A stretch of DNA of 8,442 nucleotides. It comes from an uncultured Veillonella sp. (GTDB lineage Bacteria; Bacillota; Negativicutes; Veillonellales; Veillonellaceae). The notes under the pieces were generated by a model. It was not told the origin of the DNA. It ran no database searches and was given only the letters and a program-made list of their open reading frames with translations. The stretch spans positions 1-8,442 of the forward strand of contig URSE01000046.1 in the NCBI GenBank assembly GCA_900550455.1. The letters run 5' to 3'. Within the stretch, counting starts at the first letter, position 1. Each line of letters opens with the position of its first letter. Positions 1-5,844 of this stretch are shown one piece after another. The position numbers and the translations under genes were made by a program.

Positions 1-16
1 AAAACCACAAAATAAA

Positions 17-52
17 AGAGCATATGACCTATTACAAAAAGTCATATGCTCT
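17..52 (-). terminator. Rho-independent terminator of the nfeD-floA operon
   Basis: A perfect 12-bp inverted repeat (17-28 with 41-52, arms agagcatatgac / gtcatatgctct) encloses a 12-base loop. On the minus strand the hairpin is followed by TTTATTTTG, a reasonable U-tract. It begins 28 bases past the stop codon of the last gene of the flotillin operon, where an intrinsic terminator is expected. The plus-strand side is followed by A residues, so it works only for minus-strand transcription. Confidence 0.85.
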
Positions 53-80
53 AAAAAAATTTAATTATACATTAGAAATC

Positions 81-644
81 CTAGCGTCTCCTCATGGCCT
101 TAGGCCTATCTAAGACCATGGACCAAAGGATTCCCTGGCGGAAGGAATCCTTAGACAGGTCCCTTACACCACCTATTTGCCCCCTCTTGATGAAGTCATC
201 TCCACTGGTATCTTCTTGAGAGGAGGCTTTCTTGATTTTGGCCATCTTAGCCCGCAAAGCTTGTTGGCGGGCTAATTCATCCCGATCCGCAGAGGCTTGG
301 GCCGCTCGTTCAGCCGCCTGGGCCTCCCGATGGCGACGAAGGTCTTCTCGACTCAAGTATTGGTCTTCCGATTGAGCCTCAGTCTGTGTCTGTAAGCCAC
401 CATCATAGGACCCCTCCATTTCATCTGCTTGATAGGATACCCCAGATGGGTTTTGTGGCTCTTGGGATGGCTTACGCTCGATCTTAATGCCATATTCTCG
501 TTCCATATCTTCCCAGGTCATCTGATTCCCAGCAGATGGTTTTGAAGAAGGCTTGGACTCCTTCTTACCAACCTTGCCTACCAGACTGACAATAAGATAG
601 ATAATAGCAAAGAGAATGGGCAAGTAATTCAATACATCTTCCAT
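81..644 (-). CDS. Uncharacterised membrane-anchored coiled-coil protein, third gene of flotillin operon
   Basis: Not recognised as a named family. The 187-residue protein starts with one hydrophobic segment (about residues 5-24, LNYLPILFAIIYLIVSLVGK) with no signal-peptidase site, so it is probably anchored by its N-terminus. A polar, low-complexity Ser/Pro/Gln stretch follows (about 26-95). Next is a highly charged Ala/Arg/Glu/Gln helix with coiled-coil character (about 98-140), a short linker, and a compact basic C-terminal patch (about 152-187) with the motif FRQGILWSMVLDRPKAMRRR. The ATG at 644 is chosen because AAGAGGGG lies just upstream (649-656) and the gene starts 10 bases after the floA stop. 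A longer reading from a GTG at 692 would overlap floA and lacks a ribosome site. Co-transcription with nfeD and floA suggests a role at flotillin-containing membrane domains, but this is inference from context only. Confidence 0.8.
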   Translation of the reverse strand: MEDVLNYLPILFAIIYLIVSLVGKVGKKESKPSSKPSAGNQMTWEDMEREYGIKIERKPSQEPQNPSGVSYQADEMEGSYDGGLQTQTEAQSEDQYLSREDLRRHREAQAAERAAQASADRDELARQQALRAKMAKIKKASSQEDTSGDDFIKRGQIGGVRDLSKDSFRQGILWSMVLDRPKAMRRR

Positions 645-648
645 AGGG

Positions 649-656
649 CCCCTCTT
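649..656 (-). promoter_or_regulatory. Ribosome binding site overlapping the floA stop codon
   Basis: The minus strand reads AAGAGGGG here, 4 bases before the ATG at 644. It shares bases with the floA TAA (655-657). This decides the start of the 187-residue protein and suggests that its translation is coupled to termination on floA. Confidence 0.65.
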
Positions 657-1629
657 ACTTACCCTCTTGATCTTGACCAGAGAGGCTTTCACGCATCTTG
701 GTATCAGCCATAATGTTATTCATATTGTAATAGTCCATGACTCCCATATGACCTTGACGAAGGGCCTCAGACAAGGCTTGTGGTACTTCTGCTTGTGCTT
801 CTACAACCTTAGCTTGCATTTCTTGGGTGTAAGCCTTCATTTCTTGTTCCTTAGCAACCGCCATAGCACGACGTTCTTCCGCACGAGCCTGAGCGATTTT
901 TTTATCGGCTTCTGCCTGATCAGTCATGAGTTCAGCACCAATATTACGTCCTACATCCACATCAGCGATATCGATGGATAAGATTTCAAAGGCTGTCCCT
1001 GCATCCAAGCCTTTAGCCAATACCGTACGGGAGATATGATCTGGATTTTCTAAGACATCCGTATGTTCTTCAGAAGAACCTACAGTTGTTACAATACCTT
1101 CTCCGACACGGGCAATGACGGTTTGCTCACCGGAGCCACCAACCAGACGATCGATGTTAGCTCGTACGGTAACACGAGCACGTACGCGCAGTTCGATACC
1201 ATTCTTGGCCACCGCAGAAATGATAGGCGTTTCAATAACCTTCGGGTTGACGGACATTTGCACTGCTTCCAATACATCACGACCCGCCAAGTCAATGGCA
1301 GCAGACCGTTCGAACGTCAAAGGAATAGAAGCCCGTTCCGCCGCTATCAAGGCATCCACCACACGGTTAACATCGCCACCAGCCAAGTAGTGGGCTTCCA
1401 ACTGGTTGACATTAACGGACAAACCAGCCTTGTTAGCTTTCACCAAAGGCAAGACGATTTGGGTTGGATTAACCCGACGAAGGCGCATGCCGACGAGGGT
1501 AAAGATACCAACGTTAACACCGGCCGCCATAGCGGAAATCCAAAGGCCCAGTGGCACGAAATGCAAGAAAATCATGATAGCTACAATAAATAATACTGCG
1601 CCAATCAGTAGAGATGCTCCTATAACCAT
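655..1629 (-). CDS. floA: Flotillin-like membrane scaffold protein FloA
   Basis: Bacterial flotillin (SPFH/PHB family) that organises functional membrane microdomains on the cytoplasmic face of the membrane. It is 324 residues long, close to the roughly 330 of Bacillus FloA. Residues 1-48 form the hydrophobic anchor region (FVPLGLWISAMAAGVNVGIF typical of FloA). The SPFH domain covers about 50-230, with family blocks AGLSVNVNQLEAHYLAGG, TFERSAAIDLAGRDVLEAVQ, RANIDRLVGG and EILSIDIADVDVG. A charged EA-rich coiled coil used for oligomerisation spans about 236-292, with EADKKIAQARAEERRAMAVA and AKVVEAQAEVPQALSEAL. The ATG at 1629 is preceded by AAAGGAG at good spacing, 26 bases after the nfeD stop. 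The NfeD-flotillin pairing is a widely conserved gene cluster, which supports both calls. No truncation or odd residue was seen. Confidence 0.97.
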   Translation of the reverse strand: MVIGASLLIGAVLFIVAIMIFLHFVPLGLWISAMAAGVNVGIFTLVGMRLRRVNPTQIVLPLVKANKAGLSVNVNQLEAHYLAGGDVNRVVDALIAAERASIPLTFERSAAIDLAGRDVLEAVQMSVNPKVIETPIISAVAKNGIELRVRARVTVRANIDRLVGGSGEQTVIARVGEGIVTTVGSSEEHTDVLENPDHISRTVLAKGLDAGTAFEILSIDIADVDVGRNIGAELMTDQAEADKKIAQARAEERRAMAVAKEQEMKAYTQEMQAKVVEAQAEVPQALSEALRQGHMGVMDYYNMNNIMADTKMRESLSGQDQEGK

Positions 1630-1655
1630 ATTTAGTCTCCTTTTACAAGATTACC

Positions 1656-2126
1656 TTAGTCTTCTGCTAGAGGTCTTACGATAGTTCGGCCTCCTATGAC
1701 CTTACTTACCACAATCGGTGTACCCGGTTCAACAAATTCCCCTTCGGTCACCACATCCACAAATTGACCATTAATGGATGCAATCCCCGCTGGTCGCAAG
1801 GTAGAATGCGCTGTCCCTCGCAAGCCCACTAGCTTGTTTTGCGTATCATTGGATACATAGCCATCAGCTGAATCAGACCGTTTTTTAAGGGTTAATTTAC
1901 GACCCATCCAAGAGTTAGGGAAGAAATTAATCACCCACAGGCCCAACAAGAATACGAGAAGGCTAATGACCACCATCCAGAGGACACCATCAATGCCACC
2001 GCCACTGATATCATAAATTCCGTACATGAGAACTACGTAGCCAATGACGCCCAGGATACCACCAGGAATCACGCATTCCAAAATCAGTAAGGCCAAGCCT
2101 AATAAAATAAAAGCCATTGCGGTCAT
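1656..2126 (-). CDS. nfeD: Short NfeD-family membrane protein with C-terminal OB fold
   Basis: A 156-residue protein of the short NfeD type, without the N-terminal ClpP-like protease domain of long NfeD proteins. Three hydrophobic segments lie at about 4-19, 22-39 and 48-69, followed by a cytoplasmic-type basic linker. The C-terminal beta-rich OB-fold domain (about 98-153) carries the family signature GLRGTAHSTLRPAGIASING followed by a DVVTEGEFVEPGTPIVV-like strand set. The start at 2126 is supported by a strong AAGGAGGTGA seven to eight bases upstream; the Met at codon 4 lacks such a site. Short NfeD proteins are known partners of flotillins and are nearly always encoded next to them. Here nfeD is the first gene of the operon, 26 bases before floA, with a promoter just upstream. 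Its molecular function remains poorly defined in general. Confidence 0.93.
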   Translation of the reverse strand: MTAMAFILLGLALLILECVIPGGILGVIGYVVLMYGIYDISGGGIDGVLWMVVISLLVFLLGLWVINFFPNSWMGRKLTLKKRSDSADGYVSNDTQNKLVGLRGTAHSTLRPAGIASINGQFVDVVTEGEFVEPGTPIVVSKVIGGRTIVRPLAED

Positions 2127-2169
2127 AGGTTCACCTCCTTCATAAAATTAAATGATAGCTCATATCACT

Positions 2170-2198
2170 ATTATACTATCTTTTCAAGCCCTTTTAAA
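2170..2198 (-). promoter_or_regulatory. Sigma-A-type promoter for nfeD-floA
   Basis: On the minus strand there is a perfect -10 TATAAT (2170-2175), a 17-bp spacer and a -35-like TTTAAA (2193-2198, 4 of 6 matches to TTGACA). Initiation near 2163 would give a leader of about 35 bases containing the strong nfeD ribosome site. It lies after the uraA terminator, which makes the flotillin operon independently transcribed. The rest of the 2199-2293 spacer is A/T rich with poly-T runs, and I see no riboswitch or clear operator in it. Confidence 0.6.
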
Positions 2199-2280
2199 AG
2201 CTTATTCCCCTCACAAATTTCTCCATCGAGGAAGAAAAAAAGCCTATGGGAGTCTATATTATTTAGGAAAAAAAAGATAC

Positions 2281-2320
2281 AAAAACAGGTAAAGGGACCG
2301 GTTCTACTAGAACCGGTCCC
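2281..2320 (-). terminator. Rho-independent terminator after uraA
   Basis: A near-perfect 12-bp stem (gggaccggttct at 2294-2305 with agaaccggtccc at 2309-2320) has a tiny loop. On the minus strand it is followed by TTTACCTGTTTTTG and, a little further on, a run of eight T. It begins 22 bases after the uraA stop. The T-tract is interrupted by ACC, so termination may be spread over the two T runs. Confidence 0.8.
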
Positions 2321-2342
2321 CTTAATAGATACCTATATGCCT

Positions 2343-3620
2343 TTATTTTAATTGGCTATTACCCAAGCCTGTCTTGCGAAGGAGCAAGAATACAATCGAA
2401 ATAATCATAGCCACCACAGTCGCTAGACCCATACCCTTCAGTTGAACAGGACCAATGGTAACCCCTGCCCCTGACAAGCCAACAACAAGGACGATGGCCG
2501 TAAGCATAAGGTTAGCTGGTTTGGTATAATCCACCTTGCGTTCAACCAACATCCGAAGGCCAGATGCGGCAATGATCCCGAAAAGAAGGATGGACACACC
2601 GCCCATAACAGGTACAGGAATGGCATGAATCACGGCGGATACCTTGCCAATAAAGGAGATGATGATGGCCAAGAGAGCCGCTCCACCGATAACCCAGACA
2701 GAGAAAACCCGCGTAATAGCCAATACGCCTATATTTTCCCCATAGGTCGTATTAGGCGTAGCCCCAAATATACCAGAAATAATATTCGCTAGGCCATCAC
2801 CTAAAAGGGATTTCTTAAGACCTGGTTCAGCCATGAGATCCTTACCAACGATGTTAGATGTGACTACTAAGTGACCAACGTGTTCTGCAAAGACCACAAA
2901 GAGGGCTGGCATAATCATAAGAATGGCATTCATATCGAATACAGGTAAGCCATAAAACTCAGGTGCTGCGATCCATGGTGCATTTTGAATGGAAGCCAAA
3001 TCTACAACGCCCATAAAGAGACCCACTACATAACCTGCAATAATCCCCAAAAGAACAGGAATCACGGCCAGGAATCCACGGAAGATGACAGATCCAAATA
3101 AAGTCACCAAAAGGGATACAGAAGCCAAAATAATAGCTTGCTCATGAGTCATGTTGAGGCTCTGCCATTGGTCACCCATAAAGCCCGCCATGGACATGGC
3201 CACGGGAGCAAGTTCGAGACCAATAACAGCTACGATAGCCCCCATAGCAGCTGGTGGGAAGAGAATGTCTATCCACTTAATACCTACGTACTTAACAATA
3301 AGGCTCAAGATGACAAAGGAGAGGCCAAAAACGATGAAGGCGCCCTTAGCGGCTTCAAAACCTAAACCTGCTGCTAAGACGGAAGAAACGGGTGCAATAA
3401 AGGCAAAGGAAGAGCCCAAATAAGCAGGAATCTTACCTTGTGTTACAAAGAGATAGAGAAGGGTGCCAATCCCGTTCATGATTAAAGCCGTAGCCGGATC
3501 GACATGAAGAAGGAAGGGCACTAAAACAGTAGATCCGAACATGGCAAAGAGATGTTGCAAACTCAGTGGCAACATCCGCCCCATAGACGGCCGTTCTTGA
3601 ATATCAATAATATCTTTCAT
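2343..3620 (-). CDS. uraA: Uracil permease, NCS2 family uracil:proton symporter
   Basis: Imports uracil for pyrimidine salvage by proton symport across the cytoplasmic membrane. The 425-residue protein is hydrophobic throughout, consistent with the 14-segment UraA fold. NCS2 landmarks are visible: QHLFAMFGSTVLVP near the N-terminus (about 22-35), LGSSFAFIAP on the half-helix of repeat one (68-77), and FAEHVGHLV, whose Glu246 and His250 match the substrate-binding Glu and His of E. coli UraA. The second binding Glu falls in TTYGENIGV (Glu295). I chose the ATG at 3620, which has AAGGA eight bases upstream; an in-frame TTG at 3641 would add seven residues but would put that site inside the gene. 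It begins 35 bases after ftsW with no promoter between, so it appears to be transcribed with trmB and ftsW. There is no PyrR-type leader, so pyrimidine-responsive attenuation is not evident. Confidence 0.93.
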   Translation of the reverse strand: MKDIIDIQERPSMGRMLPLSLQHLFAMFGSTVLVPFLLHVDPATALIMNGIGTLLYLFVTQGKIPAYLGSSFAFIAPVSSVLAAGLGFEAAKGAFIVFGLSFVILSLIVKYVGIKWIDILFPPAAMGAIVAVIGLELAPVAMSMAGFMGDQWQSLNMTHEQAIILASVSLLVTLFGSVIFRGFLAVIPVLLGIIAGYVVGLFMGVVDLASIQNAPWIAAPEFYGLPVFDMNAILMIMPALFVVFAEHVGHLVVTSNIVGKDLMAEPGLKKSLLGDGLANIISGIFGATPNTTYGENIGVLAITRVFSVWVIGGAALLAIIISFIGKVSAVIHAIPVPVMGGVSILLFGIIAASGLRMLVERKVDYTKPANLMLTAIVLVVGLSGAGVTIGPVQLKGMGLATVVAMIISIVFLLLRKTGLGNSQLK

Positions 3621-3628
3621 GAGTTTAT

Positions 3629-3633
3629 TCCTT
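3629..3633 (-). promoter_or_regulatory. Ribosome binding site that fixes the uraA start
   Basis: AAGGA on the minus strand, eight bases before the ATG at 3620. It lies inside the reading frame extended to the TTG at 3641, which argues for the shorter protein. Confidence 0.6.
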
Positions 3634-3655
3634 ACACACAATACAAGGGCTCTTC

Positions 3656-5080
3656 TTAGGATTTAGGATGGCGGAAACGGGGAGGTTGCGCCCCTTCAGG
3701 CCCTGTTCGCCTAGGTTCTTTGTCCTTTCTACACTTAGTTTTTTCCTGGGCTGTCACCGATTTACGCATGGCTTCTACATGAGAAGTTCCCACAATTTCC
3801 TTTCCTAACTTAGGGATCAAAGCGTCTCGCTTACCTACATTGGCGATTAAGGCGATGGCAATCATATTGACCACCAGGGCAGACCCACCATAGGAAACGA
3901 AAGGCAGTGGTACGCCAGTTACCGGGAACCAACCACAAACCATGAACATGTTGATGGCCGCTTGACCTAGGAGGAGCATGGTACAACCTGTGGCAATCAA
4001 AGACCCCAGATAATCATTAGCCTTGTGGGCAATGCGGAAACCGAAGTAGCCCATACATACAAAGAAGAGGACAATTAAGAGAGCCCCCACAAAACCTTGC
4101 TCCTGGGCCCAAACAGCAAAGGCAAAGTCAGTATGGGCTTCTGGCAGGTAGAAAAACTTAGACGTACCATTGCCAAAACCTGACCCCAAGAATCCCCCAG
4201 ACCCTATGGCGATAAGGCCCTGTACCGTCTGGTAACCCGAGGTAGACGCATGAGACCATGGATCAATGATGGTCATAACCCGTTCTAGACGGTAGGGCGA
4301 TATACCAACAAATATAGCTCCTAGTACTACGACTGGTGGAATACTGCGTAGTACCCAATGGAAATCAAGACCAGCCATTAGCATTAAAAGGAAAGGAAAA
4401 ATAATAATGAGTACTGCTGTACCCATATCTGGCTGTAAAAGAACCAATCCAAACATAATAAGCATAGGCCATAGTGTCTTAGCTAAATAGATTACAAAGC
4501 GGTCAACAGGATGGGTTTGTATTGGTTCTCCCCCTTCTCCCCGACGGGGCTGCCTAAAGGTGGGTTTCCAAGGATGTTGGACCAGCTTAACAGAGGCCCA
4601 GAGAATAGCCGCCAACTTTGCAAATTCAGAGGGCTGTATAGAGATAGGGCCTAGCATAATCCACCGCCGCGCGCCATTAACAATCGTCCCAATCCCCATG
4701 AGGGCAATTAAAGATAAAATAACGGCGCCCACTATATAAGTTAAGGTCTTAGAGTTAGGCTTTGCTAGCTTTCGATAATCATAATGGTAGACAAAAGCAG
4801 CTATAATCGTCGCCACCAGAACAAAACCTATATACTTGAGAACATCACCAAAAATAAAGACCCCTCTAGATATATTTTTAGCAAAGGTAGCGGAATAAAC
4901 ATTGAGGACCCCTATAACCACTAAGGCAAAGGTAACAATGACTAGGCCCTGTACATCAGACTTAACAATTCGACGTTGCTGTATGTTTTGAATCAGTTTC
5001 ACCAACATATCTACAAAGCCATTAGCAGCCTTGCCTTTACGCCGTCTTTGAGGGCGTCGCCCCTCCTCTTGGTGAGTCAT
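3656..5080 (-). CDS. ftsW: SEDS-family peptidoglycan glycosyltransferase, FtsW type (RodA possible)
   Basis: A polytopic membrane enzyme that polymerises glycan strands from lipid II together with a class B penicillin-binding protein. SEDS landmarks appear in order: NGARRW (135-140), IQPSEFAKL (148-156), LLQPDMGTA with the presumed catalytic Asp218, IDPW (272-275), GYQTVQGLIAIGSGG (282-296), LPEAHTDFAFAVWAQEQG (312-329) and TGVPLPFVSYGGSALV (388-403). At 474 residues it is longer than the usual 380-415. The excess is a basic cytoplasmic N-terminus of about 42 residues, an Arg/Gly/Pro-rich loop insertion around 168-195, and a basic C-terminal tail of about 55. The start ATG at 5080 follows the trmB stop by one base, and its AAGGAGG lies within the last trmB codons, so the two are translationally coupled. 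FtsW and RodA are hard to tell apart by eye; motif spacing and the STSGYQ stretch favour FtsW, with moderate certainty. Confidence 0.9.
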   Translation of the reverse strand: MTHQEEGRRPQRRRKGKAANGFVDMLVKLIQNIQQRRIVKSDVQGLVIVTFALVVIGVLNVYSATFAKNISRGVFIFGDVLKYIGFVLVATIIAAFVYHYDYRKLAKPNSKTLTYIVGAVILSLIALMGIGTIVNGARRWIMLGPISIQPSEFAKLAAILWASVKLVQHPWKPTFRQPRRGEGGEPIQTHPVDRFVIYLAKTLWPMLIMFGLVLLQPDMGTAVLIIIFPFLLMLMAGLDFHWVLRSIPPVVVLGAIFVGISPYRLERVMTIIDPWSHASTSGYQTVQGLIAIGSGGFLGSGFGNGTSKFFYLPEAHTDFAFAVWAQEQGFVGALLIVLFFVCMGYFGFRIAHKANDYLGSLIATGCTMLLLGQAAINMFMVCGWFPVTGVPLPFVSYGGSALVVNMIAIALIANVGKRDALIPKLGKEIVGTSHVEAMRKSVTAQEKTKCRKDKEPRRTGPEGAQPPRFRHPKS

Positions 5081-5081
5081 C

Positions 5082-5732
5082 TTACGCCTCCTTAGGCTTT
5101 ACGGCCTCAAGGCGGAAAATAGGTTGCCCCTTAGTGGAGAACTTAGTTTCATACTCCGTCTTAACATTAGGTAAATCAGTCTTATGCAAATCAAAGGTTA
5201 CATTCTTCAGTTCCCAGCCGCATTCCTTAAACTCTTCTAAGGAGAAATTGAAAAGGTCTTCATTATCCGTCTTAAAGTGAACTTCCCCTCCCTCCTTCAA
5301 GAGGCGGGCATAGCGATCCAGGAATGTCCTATAGGTCAAGCGCCGTTTAGCATGACGCGCTTTAGGCCATGGATCACAAAAATTGATGTAGAAGCGATCT
5401 ACTTCCCCTGGGGCCACAACTTCTTCAATACCAGCAATATCAAAGAGGGTTACCTTAGCATTGGGAGCATCTTGTTCAAAGAGTTTTTGTACCGCATAGT
5501 ATACGACCCCAATTTGCACTTCAAAACCCAAAAAATTGGCTTCTGGATGGGCTTCTGCCATGCCGGCTATAAACTTACCCTTACCGGTGCCCAACTCCAT
5601 ATAGAGAGGGAGCTCAGGATTCTTGAAGACATCTCTCCATCGTCCCTTATACTCTTCTTGTTCGTCCATGATGAAATGAGAATCGTATTCGTGAATAGCT
5701 TCATCAATCCACGGTTTTCTACGTAAACGCAT
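5082..5732 (-). CDS. trmB: tRNA (guanine-N7-)-methyltransferase TrmB
   Basis: Uses S-adenosylmethionine to make m7G at position 46 in the variable loop of tRNAs. The 216-residue length matches bacterial TrmB. The Rossmann SAM site is seen as MELGTGKGKF (45-54), with the acidic residue ending the second strand in GFEVQ (Glu71). The catalytic-region motif NFCDPWPKARHAKRRLT spans 117-133 with the conserved Asp120. KTDN follows (154-157), and the C-terminal specificity block TEYETKFSTKGQPIFRLE at 192-209 is diagnostic. The start ATG at 5732 is preceded by AAGGAGA a few bases upstream. It is the first gene of a tight trmB-ftsW-uraA run and lies 103 bases after the transketolase stop. No anomalies were seen. 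Confidence 0.96.
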   Translation of the reverse strand: MRLRRKPWIDEAIHEYDSHFIMDEQEEYKGRWRDVFKNPELPLYMELGTGKGKFIAGMAEAHPEANFLGFEVQIGVVYYAVQKLFEQDAPNAKVTLFDIAGIEEVVAPGEVDRFYINFCDPWPKARHAKRRLTYRTFLDRYARLLKEGGEVHFKTDNEDLFNFSLEEFKECGWELKNVTFDLHKTDLPNVKTEYETKFSTKGQPIFRLEAVKPKEA

Positions 5733-5815
5733 GGGCTCTCCTTATAAATAATAAATTCGTATGCTACTTATTAGAGCTAGTGCGGATTAAAGGTCCCACC
5801 TACCCTATCGTATCA

Positions 5816-5844
5816 ATTATAAGAAATATATGATATTAGAGCAA
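5816..5844 (-). promoter_or_regulatory. Candidate promoter for trmB-ftsW-uraA
   Basis: The minus strand shows TTGCTC (5839-5844), a 17-bp spacer and a perfect TATAAT (5816-5821). The -35 half overlaps the last codons of the upstream transketolase gene. A start near 5809 would give a leader of about 75 bases. No terminator separates this site from the transketolase gene, so readthrough may also feed the operon. Confidence 0.4.

Noticed and set aside
126..152. A 9-bp inverted repeat (aaggattcc / ggaatcctt) near the end of the 187-residue protein gene
   Set aside because: It lies inside coding sequence for the conserved C-terminal patch, has no T-tract, and the real terminator is at 17-52.
645..692. 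A 16-residue N-terminal extension of the 187-residue protein from a GTG at 692
   Set aside because: It overlaps floA by nearly 40 bases, has no ribosome site, and the ATG at 644 has AAGAGGGG at a suitable distance followed directly by the membrane anchor.
1063..1593. A 176-codon open frame on the plus strand opposite floA
   Set aside because: It lies wholly antisense to a clear flotillin gene, has a composition of no known fold, and has no ribosome site or promoter that I could see. It is a shadow of floA codon bias.
5277..5726. A 149-codon open frame on the plus strand opposite trmB
   Set aside because: It is antisense to a fully conserved TrmB and shows no recognisable motif; shadow frame.
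5745..5815. A terminator between the transketolase gene and trmB
   Set aside because: Only a 4-bp AGGT/ACCT hairpin without a T-tract is present, so I see no real terminator there.
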